Origin: Akkermansiaceae bacterium UBA1518
Lineage (GTDB): Bacteria; Verrucomicrobiota; Verrucomicrobiia; Verrucomicrobiales; Akkermansiaceae
Length of the DNA: 7,419 nucleotides
Direction of reading: 5' to 3'
Assembly (NCBI GenBank): GCA_002323895.1
Contig: DCQM01000016.1
Coordinates: 1-7,419, forward strand
Positions within the stretch are counted from its first letter, which is position 1. Each line of letters opens with the position of its first letter. The notes under the pieces were generated by a model. That model was not told where the DNA came from. It ran no database searches and saw nothing but the letters and a program-made list of their open reading frames with translations. This document shows, piece by piece, positions 1 through 7,202 of this stretch. The translations under genes were made by a program, and so were the position numbers.

Positions 1-121
1 CCAGTCCCTCGAGGCCAATGTCGTCCGCCATGATCAGGACAATCTTCTTGGGAAGTATGGGGTGCCCCGCCAATGAGATTAAAGCGGAGAAAGAAAGAAA
101 GATAAGAACTCTAAAACGCAT
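1..121 (-). CDS. Sulfatase, N-terminal fragment (runs off left edge)
   Basis: Only the first 40 codons are present; the gene continues beyond base 1. Translating the minus strand from the ATG at 121 gives a Sec-type signal peptide (MRFRVLIFLSFSALISLAG), a short spacer, and then KKIVLIMADDIGLEGL. The last part is the first beta strand and Asp-Asp metal-binding pair (residues 33-34) that open the sulfatase (alkaline-phosphatase superfamily) domain. The catalytic CxPSR motif would lie about 40 residues further on, outside the window. It starts 12 bases after the stop of the sulfatase at 134-1519, so the two are very probably co-transcribed. No Shine-Dalgarno-like sequence precedes the ATG. Substrate unknown. 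The family call rests on one short but characteristic motif plus the context. Confidence 0.85.
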   Translation of the reverse strand, partial: MRFRVLIFLSFSALISLAGHPILPKKIVLIMADDIGLEGL

Positions 122-133
122 AACAACCGATGA

Positions 134-1519
134 CTAGCGTTCGCTCTTCAACTTGAATCCTGGATGCTCGGAAGGAGTACGAACCTGATCCATCAGCGTC
201 GTCAACTCAGCCACTTTGCCGGAGTTCTTCTTCGAAAGATCGATCTTTTCCGATTGATCTTTTTTAATGTTAAAAAGCTCGGCACGTGGATTGTCGGTCT
301 TATTCGTATTATAGAGAATCAACTTCCAGTCGCCCTTGAGAATAGCGCGCTTCCCTCCCCCTTCAAAAAATTCCCAATAGAGTTGCTCGTGCTTCTTTTG
401 AGCGCCTTTCCCGAGGAGAGTCGGAACCAAGGAATATCCGTCAGTATCTGTCTGTTCCTCTGCGCCTGACAGCTCGCGTACCGTTGGAGAAATATCCCAA
501 AAGGCCGAAGGATGATCACTGACTTTTCCCCCCTTGATCGTCCCAGGCCACCAAGCGACCATCGGAACTCTGACTCCACCTTCATAAAGATCACGCTTCC
601 CGCCGCGGAGCAGGCCGCTGGAGTTAAAGCTATCGCGACGGTGGCCACCTTCCTGCATTGCCCCGTTGTCGCTCGAAAAAATTACGAGAGTATCCTCGGC
701 AAGACCCAAGTCCTCCAGTTTCTTCAAAAGTAATCCGACGTTGTGATCCATATAAGAAATCATGGCGGCGAAGGTCGTCTTCGGTTCGCGCTCGTAGGAA
801 TAATGAGGATGCTTATCCCGGGCGGGCAAAAGCTTCTCCTTGAGAATCGGGCGATACTTTGCCTTCCACTCTTCCTTGGCGCGGAGGCTTGCGTGTGGAA
901 CCTGCAGTGCAAGATGAAGAAAGAAAGGGCCATCCTTCTGCTTTTCAATATAATCAAGAGCCTCTTTGGTCACCACCGTCGATGAATAATGATCACCACC
1001 ATGAAGGGTATTTTTAGGATACTTTACCTTCTCGGTATTTCGCCAAAGGTAGTCGGGATAGTAAAAGTGGGCCGCGGTATGTGAGGTATAGCCGAAGAAG
1101 TAGTCAAACCCCTTATCAATCACGAGCGCCGAGTCGTCGGTATTACAACCAAGTCCAGACTTTCCAATTAAAGCCGTGTGATAACCAACTTTCTGGAGGG
1201 CTGCCGGAAAAATCGGATCCAGAGGATCGCGCCGCATTTGTAAGCTCCCATTGCCGCGAACATAAATATGCCCAGTATGCTTCCCCTGAAGAAGAGCGCT
1301 CCTTGACGGTGCGCAGACTGTGCTTCCGGAATAATGGCGGGTAAACTTCATTCCTTCCTTCGCCATGCGGTCAAGGTTAGGGGTCTTGATGATCTTTTGC
1401 CCGTAGCAACCAAGATCACCATATCCAAGATCATCGGCAAGAATGTAGATGATGTTTGGCTTCCGCGCCGAAAGAGGAAGCGCAAGAGCAAGAACTAGGA
1501 AGGGGGTCAGTCGTTTCAT
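134..1519 (-). CDS. Exported formylglycine-dependent sulfatase (arylsulfatase A-like)
   Basis: This 461-residue protein hydrolyses sulfate esters, probably on a polysaccharide or glycan, in the periplasm. The start chosen is the ATG at 1519, because it begins a clean signal peptide (MKRLTPFLVLALALPLSA, cleavage before RKPN); an upstream in-frame ATG at 1585 only adds 22 residues in front of it. Visible motifs, numbered from that start: metal-binding Asp29-Asp30 (ILADDLGYGDLG); CAPSR at 69-73, with Cys69 the residue converted to formylglycine (bases 1301-1315); GKSGLG at 119-124; PHAS with His209; SSDNG with Asp284-Asn285; and the basic RGGKRDLYEGG segment with Lys308. The end (YWEFFEGGGKRAILKGDWK, then VRTPSEHPGF) matches the usual C-terminal subdomain of stand-alone bacterial sulfatases, and the length is normal. 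The GKxxLG segment is atypical: the family usually has GKWHLG or GKWGLG. The stop is TAG. Natural substrate cannot be read from the sequence. Confidence 0.93.
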   Translation of the reverse strand: MKRLTPFLVLALALPLSARKPNIIYILADDLGYGDLGCYGQKIIKTPNLDRMAKEGMKFTRHYSGSTVCAPSRSALLQGKHTGHIYVRGNGSLQMRRDPLDPIFPAALQKVGYHTALIGKSGLGCNTDDSALVIDKGFDYFFGYTSHTAAHFYYPDYLWRNTEKVKYPKNTLHGGDHYSSTVVTKEALDYIEKQKDGPFFLHLALQVPHASLRAKEEWKAKYRPILKEKLLPARDKHPHYSYEREPKTTFAAMISYMDHNVGLLLKKLEDLGLAEDTLVIFSSDNGAMQEGGHRRDSFNSSGLLRGGKRDLYEGGVRVPMVAWWPGTIKGGKVSDHPSAFWDISPTVRELSGAEEQTDTDGYSLVPTLLGKGAQKKHEQLYWEFFEGGGKRAILKGDWKLILYNTNKTDNPRAELFNIKKDQSEKIDLSKKNSGKVAELTTLMDQVRTPSEHPGFKLKSER

Positions 1520-1743
1520 GGAATCTTTAGAAGAACCTAGGCGGTTTGGGAGGGAATGGGAAACCACGAAAATCGCAAATAACATTATGCAGTCAAAAAA
1601 ACTGACCGGGTTTTCTATTATCTCTATGAACCCACTATTCGAAACGAAACCTCGCGAAAGCTCCCTCTGGAAAGAAAGCCCAATTTATGGATGACTCGCT
1701 TCTCTCTATCGCTAGAGATTCGAAGCAAAACCCCTTCACTAGT
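1520..1743. other. Intergenic region between DUF1552 gene and sulfatase
   Basis: This 224-base gap is the only sizeable non-coding stretch in the window. Near the DUF1552 end it holds an imperfect hairpin (1698-1726, listed separately). Read on the minus strand, there is also a 5-bp inverted repeat GGGTT/AACCC (1629-1633 with 1608-1612), followed six bases later by a run of seven T (1595-1601), which is at best a weak terminator. A TTGACT (1591-1596) resembles a -35 box, but the best hexamer at normal spacing (GATTTT, 1569-1574) is a poor -10. A good -10-like CATAAT (1584-1589) lacks a matching -35. A promoter for the downstream sulfatase is therefore likely from layout but not proven. Short reading frames here look like noise. 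Confidence 0.6.
1698..1726 (-). terminator. Candidate hairpin after the DUF1552 gene
   Basis: An inverted repeat lies 17 bases downstream of the DUF1552 stop. Bases 1698-1708 (GCTTCTCTCTA) pair with 1713-1718 and 1722-1726, giving 6 plus 5 base pairs with a TCGC tetraloop and a 3-base bulge (1719-1721). Its position suits transcript termination, 3'-end processing or partial attenuation. No run of T follows it in the direction of transcription, so it is not a classical intrinsic terminator. Confidence 0.35.
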
Positions 1744-2988
1744 TCACCACCGCAGCACACCAGAACTGGTACTAAAGGCATCGGTTTCCATGCCCATTTC
1801 CTGAAGCATTCGGACGAAAAGATTACCAAGAGGAGTATTGTCGTTGCGATTGTGCGTGACGTAGCCGCCATGCTTCAGCCCTCCTCCTGCTAGGATGATC
1901 GGGTTGTTGCGAGGATCATGGGCAGCGGCATTTCCAAGATTACTTCCAAGAAGCGTCAGGGTGTGATCAAGAAGATTGGCGCCTGCCTCCTGATGCTCTT
2001 TCATGCGGTGGAGCAAATTGCCAAAACATCCCATAATCGCGGTTTCGATTTTGAGAAGTTGCGCGATTTTCTTGGGATCACGCCCGTGATGGGAAAGATT
2101 GTGGTGTTCCGCCGCCACTCCATTGATGAGAGGAATCCCATGATTATTCTGAATCACAATGCTGATGACCCGGGATGAGTCGGTTTGAATGATCAGAGGA
2201 ACGAGTTGAAACAGCAATTCGATGCGCCCGACAAGATCTGCTTTATCGGCGATGTCTTCCGGAACCGGACTTTTGACACTTGGCTTTGGCCGATCCATCC
2301 ACGCTCCGGCTTCCGACAAATTTAGTTCAGCTTCGCGAACTGCTTCAAAGTATGCTTCGAGTCGTTCCTGATCACTGGATGAGGATTTACGAAGAATACG
2401 ACCACGTTGATCCCCGAGCGAATCGAGAATACTGCGACCATCTTTCAATTTTTCTTTCTCTCGAGCCACTTGGTGCGGCTTGCCCTGCAAAAACAATTTC
2501 GTGAAGATTTCGGAAGGACGGTCCATTGCAGGAATCATGACCCCGTTCTCGGTGTAGGACTGGCTCATTGCTCCATCACTACTGAGTGACAAGGAAGGAA
2601 ATCGGGTGGTGTATCCCACTTTCCCCGCCGCGTGTTGATCGACTGAAATGGAGTTTTGAAAGCCATCGCGCCCGGGATTGCGCGCCGCACTCAGCCAAGT
2701 CATTTCACATTGATGCTCACCGCCCTGATCCGGATGGGATAAGCCGGAAAAGACCGTCAGATCGTCACGATGCTCCTTGAGCAAGGAAAGATAGTCGGAA
2801 GCCTCGTAATTTGCCCCAGGGTTTGCGGGATAAAAAGCCGGTGGGTAAAAACCCAGTGTGTTGCAAATAAACAAGGCCCTCTTCGGTGGTGCCTCAGCGG
2901 ATTTTCCAAAGACCTCCAGCCAAGGAATTGCCAACGAGACACCAGAGGTCCGGAGGAATGTCCTGCGATTAAGATTACGTGTATTCAT
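1744..2988 (-). CDS. DUF1552 (HXXSHH) protein, Tat-exported
   Basis: This 414-residue protein belongs to the DUF1552/HXXSHH family, found largely in planctomycetes, verrucomicrobia and some other bacteria; its biochemical function is unknown. The start at 2988 is chosen because it gives a twin-arginine signal (NRRTFLRTSGVSLAIPWLE, residues 7-25) and sits 7 bases after the preceding stop; an in-frame ATG at 3033 would overlap the upstream gene and push the signal inward. The family's name-giving motif appears as HNLSHH at residues 296-301 (bases 2086-2103). Other family-like stretches are KRALFICNTLGFYPPAFYP (36-54), GEHQCEMTWLSAA (90-102), IISIVIQNN-like VISIVIQNN (274-282) and LGSNLGNAAAHDP (347-359). 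Tat export suggests folding, and possibly cofactor loading, in the cytoplasm (inference). This family is commonly encoded next to DUF1592-type cytochromes, and here it directly follows one. The length is typical, and the C-terminus ends GVLRW before a TGA stop. Confidence 0.93.
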   Translation of the reverse strand: MNTRNLNRRTFLRTSGVSLAIPWLEVFGKSAEAPPKRALFICNTLGFYPPAFYPANPGANYEASDYLSLLKEHRDDLTVFSGLSHPDQGGEHQCEMTWLSAARNPGRDGFQNSISVDQHAAGKVGYTTRFPSLSLSSDGAMSQSYTENGVMIPAMDRPSEIFTKLFLQGKPHQVAREKEKLKDGRSILDSLGDQRGRILRKSSSSDQERLEAYFEAVREAELNLSEAGAWMDRPKPSVKSPVPEDIADKADLVGRIELLFQLVPLIIQTDSSRVISIVIQNNHGIPLINGVAAEHHNLSHHGRDPKKIAQLLKIETAIMGCFGNLLHRMKEHQEAGANLLDHTLTLLGSNLGNAAAHDPRNNPIILAGGGLKHGGYVTHNRNDNTPLGNLFVRMLQEMGMETDAFSTSSGVLRW

Positions 2989-2995
2989 GGCTTTA

Positions 2996-5900
2996 TCACT
3001 TGTTGCGAAACATCTGGCTCTGCACCACGGCATGAATCATTCCGCGTATTCCATAGTCTTCGCGTTGTGCCTGTTCAAGAAGCCGGTCTCGCTCTTTACG
3101 ATCGGCGTATTGAACCTCCGCCCCGGTAGAATAGGCAATCAACTGATTGAGGAAATGACGGGCAAGTTGATCTTTCTTTGGCTTCATCAGCCGTTTGAAA
3201 TCCCGGATCCCGGCAAAGGGTTCGCCATCACTTGTTTCTCCGGAGGCATCAACTGGAAGTCCTAGGCGGTATTCGCGGACCGGACGCCCAAAGAGTTTCG
3301 TCGAAGGCCGGTCCCCCTGCCCTGTCGAGCGATATCGAGTTCGGAACCCGCCGATGGGATCAAAGCTCTCCAGTGCAAATCCCGGTGGATCAATCTCCCG
3401 ATGACAACGGTTACAGCTTTCCATTTCTCGATGGGCAGCCAGCTCCTCCCGAATTGTGGTGGATCCCCGCGTGTCCGGTTCGACCGCCCCAACTCCCGGA
3501 GGCGGCGGACTGGGTGGGGTTCCGAGCAGGTTTGTGAGGACAAAGCTCCCGCGCGGCACGGGCGAGGTGTTGGTGCCGTTGGCAGTGACTTTCAAGATGC
3601 TCGCCTGGGCCAGAAGACCACCCCGGGGGCTCTCCGCTGGCAAAGTCACTTTCCTGAAATCCAGTCCCTGGACGCCAGGAATTCCGTAATGCTCGGCGAG
3701 ACGACGATTCAAAAAGGTGAAGTCCGAATCAATAAACTCCCCCACTCCCAAATCACTTCGTATCATCTCGGAGAAAAAGCGGCGGGTCTCCTCTAGCATC
3801 GCTTGCCTGAGAACATCATCATACTCGGGATAGAGTTTCTCATCTGGAGTCGTGGCATCGATGTCCTTTAGCTCGAGCCATTGATCGAGGAAGTCTTCGA
3901 CAAAGCGCTGCGCCTTCTTGTCCGCGAGCATCCGATTGACTTCGTTAGTGAGAACCTCCAGATCATTCAGTCGGCCTCCGGCAGCGAGAAACAAGAGTTG
4001 ATCATCAGGCAGACTCTTCCAGAGAAGATATGAAAGTCTCGTCGCCAGGGCATAATCGTCAAGTGGGCCGGGTGCGGCCTCGTGATAGAGAAACTCAGGC
4101 GAACTCAATAAGGAACGCAGGACGACTCGAAGCCCTTCCTCGAAACCACGACCGCTCTCAAGGACCGGTTTCGCAAGCGCCGCCCAAGTTTTGGGCTCAG
4201 TATCCCGGAGTGGACGTCGTAACGCCCGTGGTCCAATCCGGCTCACTATCTCTTTAATTTGCTCCATCGGGCTTTTCCCTAGCACAATGGAGTAATTGCC
4301 TTTCGGACCAGCTCGAAACTCAACGTCACCGAGCAGCTTCCGAGTGCGTTCGGGAGGCCATTGCTCTTCGACAGGTCCCTCCAAAGTCAGACGGCGAATC
4401 GCGACTCCTTCGCCACGATAATCTCTAGCGCCGACCGCCAACACCTTCCGACCATTTGGGTCGCAGTCGTGATCAGCAGGTGCCAGGTAGAAGTAATCAC
4501 CCGTAGTAAAGTAGTGTTCAACTTCGACCTGCCTTGGTTTCCCCGGATTGAGTTGCCAGCTACCAATCAACTCACGAACCCCGCCCAGATCGTTCCCCCG
4601 GTAAATGCAAAAGGTGACAGGAGTCCTTGCTTGAAAGGCATATGCTTCTGCTTTGATGTGATACTGCCCCGGTACCTTGAAGCGGATGCCCATGTTATTG
4701 CTCTGAGTGGTGTGCGGGCGATCATCAAAAATCACAAGTGCATCCTTTCTTCGCTTCACAGTATTGCCGCCGCGTCGCAGCTCCCTTTTAAACCACATCT
4801 GGAGATAAGGATGATTAGGGTAATCGATCAGGTGTGGTTTGCGATCAGGTCTCGGTCGTAGTTCGATGGTCTCGTCTATCGCTTGGTCTGCCGCCGCAAG
4901 ATAGCTGCGGATGTGAACCGTGGAAATGCCTTGATCCGCAGCAATCGTGTCGAAGGTGGAGGTCGTACTTTCCGGCGGTAGCTTCGAAGCAAGATCGCCA
5001 CCAATACCGAGCAGGTCGTGCAAGGTATATTCGTATTCGGTCCGTGTCAGACGCCGAACCGGAGCTCGTCCGTCCTTTATCTGCTTCGCCAAACTTGTTT
5101 CGCGAAGGTGTTGATGAAGCGTTGCCAGCGCGGCTTTCTTCGAATCCGGATCAGGCCGCGGCTTCTTCTTCGGCGGCATCTCTCCGGACACGATCATGTC
5201 ATAAACACTCTCCCACATCCGAAAGGCATCCTCATTCTCAAGATCAAACCCCAAGTTCTCGAAATTCAAAGCGGTCTTTGTATCGGCATCGTGGCACTCG
5301 ATACATGATGACTCAATGAGCGGCTCAAGTGATTGCCTGAGCAAGCTTGTGCCTCTTTTATCAGTCCCCTCTTTTGCAGCACCCCCAGCGAGATATTTGA
5401 GAATTCTAATAAAAGAGGCTCCCGGATTTGGCATGTCGGGATCAAGGCGGCGCTTTTCTTTCCAGAGTTTTCCGACCCTAGCTTGTTGTTCTGGCTTCAG
5501 CCCGGCCATAACGCGATCGACGTAGGCTTGGTGCCGGCTTCCGTGATAATCCTTAGGAAGTGTAGTTTTATCGATGCGAGCAAGGAGCTTTGCCTTGTCG
5601 GAGGCCTCGGCAGCAGGTCGAGCAGGAATCTCTACTTGTGGCTTCTTCGTGGACGACAGTTCCTCAGATGCAGACCATTCGGGAGCATTCGCCATGACAC
5701 TCCGGTAGATAGCGGCAGCTTGTTCTTTCAATCGGGCGGCAAGTTCGGGGCGCTTCAGTGCGATATTCTCTCTCTGACTGGGATCCTTAGAGAGGTCATA
5801 CAGTTGGACGCGACCAAGTCCGCTCTTTTTGAGTTCCGGGATCCAGGACTCCTGGAAGTAATACAATTTCCGAAATTGCGCCCTCAGTCGATTGGCTTCG

Positions 5901-7177
5901 GGATTGGCGAAGTTCCCGTTGAACATCCGGGAGCGAAGATTCATTCCGTCCAGTTCTTTCTCAAAATCATCACCGAGGACTTGCTTGACCTGTTCCATGA
6001 GTCGATCCGCAGCTTTAATGTCAATTGGCGATCTCGCCGTGGAGGAGGCGAAAAGTGTGTGCTTCCCCGCTCTCATGACCATGCCTGCATCACTCATCAC
6101 AACGAGAGGTTGATGCCTGAAGAAGGTTCCCGTCCCAGTAAGCAGAGGCGCGAGGTCAGAGCCGTCGAGATGGACTTCCTCGGGTTTGTCGATGCCGATC
6201 AACCCGCAGAGGGTGGGCAGTAGGTCAACCGCTCCGGCCGGCTCATCCTCGACCCGGCCACCGGGGATTCCGCCTTTCCAATAAACGATACCCGGAACGC
6301 GATGCCCGCCTTCGAAAAGCGCTCCCTTCTTGCCACGGAGTTCACCGTTTCGCTCCTGCAGATAGCTGCCATTATCAGAGGAGTAAATAATGATCGTGTT
6401 GTCGAGTTCACCGAGTATTTCGAGTTTTTCGACGAGTCGCCCGATGGCCCGATCCGTATTGTCGATGGTGCCGCTGTAGATTGCTTCCCGTTCGTTGAGT
6501 GCGCCATACTGGGAAACGATCTCGTCGGGCGCAGCGATCGGGTCGTGGGGTTCGTTGAACCAGAGATTGAGAAAGAAGGGTTCATCGCCGTCGCGCTTTT
6601 GATTGAGCCAAGTGAGAGCCTCGTCGACGACGATCTGGCAGGAATAGCCTTCGATCTTGCCGATGCGCGCTCCGTTGCGCATGAAGTTGGTCGGGTTCTT
6701 GTGACTGGGGCCCGGGCCATTGACGACGCCGAACCAGTAGTCGAAGCCATGATCGGCGGGAGTAGGATTTTCGCGATTTTGGACGGGCATGCCGAGGTGC
6801 CACTTTCCGAAGTGAGCGGTGGCGTAACCGTTTTTCTTGAGCACTTCTGCGATGGTCGTCTCGCTCTTCAGGAGATGCATGCGGTGAAAGCGCTCGTCGA
6901 GGACGGAGTAGACACCGGTGCGAGGATTGAGGCGACCTGTGAGATAAGTAGCGCGCGAGGGAGAGCATGTCGGGGCTCCCGAGTGGAAATCAGTGAAGCG
7001 CACGCCTCCGGTGGCCAATTTATCGAGAACAGGAGTTTTCACCGGACCGGCGTAACAACCAAGGTCCCGGTAACCGAGATCGTCGACAAGTAGAGTGACA
7101 ACATTGGGTGCTTTGTCCTTGGCCAACCCGGAAAAGGTCAGCGACAGGAAACTCAGAAATGTAAGGACGTTTTTCAC
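2996..7177 (-). CDS. Sulfatase fused to diheme PSCyt/PSD (DUF1587-1595-1592-1588-1585) cytochrome
   Basis: One uninterrupted 1393-residue frame. It opens with a GTG codon at 7177; an in-frame TAA at 7193-7195 rules out a longer ATG start, and no Shine-Dalgarno is visible. A Sec signal (MKNVLTFLSFLSLTFSGLA) leads into a full sulfatase: Asp32-Asp33, CSPSR at 71-75 (formylglycine Cys71, bases 6953-6967), GKWHLG at 124-129, His211, Asp268-Asn269, RGKKG at 281-285, and the C-terminal LYDLSKDP at 459-466. A helical, charged linker covers about 494-610. The second half is a planctomycete-type cytochrome: heme site CIECH (625-629) with likely distal Met667 (GEMPPK), DUF1587 (about 703-775), a beta-rich PA14/CBM-like stretch (about 822-932), DUF1595 (972-1034), DUF1592 (1037-1166), DUF1588 with PPSPPPP (1221-1227) and a second heme site CNRCH (1255-1259), then DUF1585 (1306-1393). 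All catalytic and heme residues are intact, so both halves look functional. The usual cytochrome signal peptide is absent at the junction, as a fusion requires. The role is sulfate-ester hydrolysis plus electron transfer in the periplasm; the acceptor is unknown. Confidence 0.93.
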   Translation of the reverse strand: MKNVLTFLSFLSLTFSGLAKDKAPNVVTLLVDDLGYRDLGCYAGPVKTPVLDKLATGGVRFTDFHSGAPTCSPSRATYLTGRLNPRTGVYSVLDERFHRMHLLKSETTIAEVLKKNGYATAHFGKWHLGMPVQNRENPTPADHGFDYWFGVVNGPGPSHKNPTNFMRNGARIGKIEGYSCQIVVDEALTWLNQKRDGDEPFFLNLWFNEPHDPIAAPDEIVSQYGALNEREAIYSGTIDNTDRAIGRLVEKLEILGELDNTIIIYSSDNGSYLQERNGELRGKKGALFEGGHRVPGIVYWKGGIPGGRVEDEPAGAVDLLPTLCGLIGIDKPEEVHLDGSDLAPLLTGTGTFFRHQPLVVMSDAGMVMRAGKHTLFASSTARSPIDIKAADRLMEQVKQVLGDDFEKELDGMNLRSRMFNGNFANPEANRLRAQFRKLYYFQESWIPELKKSGLGRVQLYDLSKDPSQRENIALKRPELAARLKEQAAAIYRSVMANAPEWSASEELSSTKKPQVEIPARPAAEASDKAKLLARIDKTTLPKDYHGSRHQAYVDRVMAGLKPEQQARVGKLWKEKRRLDPDMPNPGASFIRILKYLAGGAAKEGTDKRGTSLLRQSLEPLIESSCIECHDADTKTALNFENLGFDLENEDAFRMWESVYDMIVSGEMPPKKKPRPDPDSKKAALATLHQHLRETSLAKQIKDGRAPVRRLTRTEYEYTLHDLLGIGGDLASKLPPESTTSTFDTIAADQGISTVHIRSYLAAADQAIDETIELRPRPDRKPHLIDYPNHPYLQMWFKRELRRGGNTVKRRKDALVIFDDRPHTTQSNNMGIRFKVPGQYHIKAEAYAFQARTPVTFCIYRGNDLGGVRELIGSWQLNPGKPRQVEVEHYFTTGDYFYLAPADHDCDPNGRKVLAVGARDYRGEGVAIRRLTLEGPVEEQWPPERTRKLLGDVEFRAGPKGNYSIVLGKSPMEQIKEIVSRIGPRALRRPLRDTEPKTWAALAKPVLESGRGFEEGLRVVLRSLLSSPEFLYHEAAPGPLDDYALATRLSYLLWKSLPDDQLLFLAAGGRLNDLEVLTNEVNRMLADKKAQRFVEDFLDQWLELKDIDATTPDEKLYPEYDDVLRQAMLEETRRFFSEMIRSDLGVGEFIDSDFTFLNRRLAEHYGIPGVQGLDFRKVTLPAESPRGGLLAQASILKVTANGTNTSPVPRGSFVLTNLLGTPPSPPPPGVGAVEPDTRGSTTIREELAAHREMESCNRCHREIDPPGFALESFDPIGGFRTRYRSTGQGDRPSTKLFGRPVREYRLGLPVDASGETSDGEPFAGIRDFKRLMKPKKDQLARHFLNQLIAYSTGAEVQYADRKERDRLLEQAQREDYGIRGMIHAVVQSQMFRNK

Positions 7178-7202
7178 GGTCAGCTTGTAATCTTAATGAC
7201 AA

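Noticed and set aside
1520..1585. 22-residue N-terminal extension of the stand-alone sulfatase, starting at 1585
   Set aside because: The extension would bury the good signal peptide that begins at 1519, and it shows no function of its own.
1569..1596. TTGACT plus downstream hexamer as a sigma-70 promoter for the sulfatase
   Set aside because: The best -10 at allowed spacing (GATTTT) matches only three of six consensus positions, and promoter consensus for this lineage is uncertain, so it is not listed as a promoter.
2989..3033. Upstream start for DUF1552 at 3033, overlapping the cytochrome gene
   Set aside because: It would place 15 extra residues before the Tat motif; the ATG at 2988 gives the normal distance from the start to the twin arginines.
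5291..5305. Possibility that the cytochrome half is a separate gene with an internal start
   Set aside because: No signal peptide occurs between the sulfatase end and the CIECH site, and a periplasmic c-type cytochrome would need one. A continuous fusion explains the sequence better.
5333..6223. Long plus-strand open frame of 296 codons
   Set aside because: It lies wholly antisense to the sulfatase C-terminus and linker of the fusion gene, whose minus-strand frame carries conserved motifs. The plus translation shows no recognisable domain or signal.
6199..6750. Minus-strand open frame of 183 codons, rich in Ser, Arg and Thr
   Set aside because: It is an out-of-frame reading of the same sulfatase region with a low-complexity composition typical of shadow frames.
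6302..7093. Long plus-strand open frame of 263 codons
   Set aside because: It is antisense to the conserved sulfatase core, including the CSPSR and GKWHLG sites. It is a mirror-frame artefact of a GC-rich coding strand; the translation is rich in Val, Glu and Asp and lacks family motifs.
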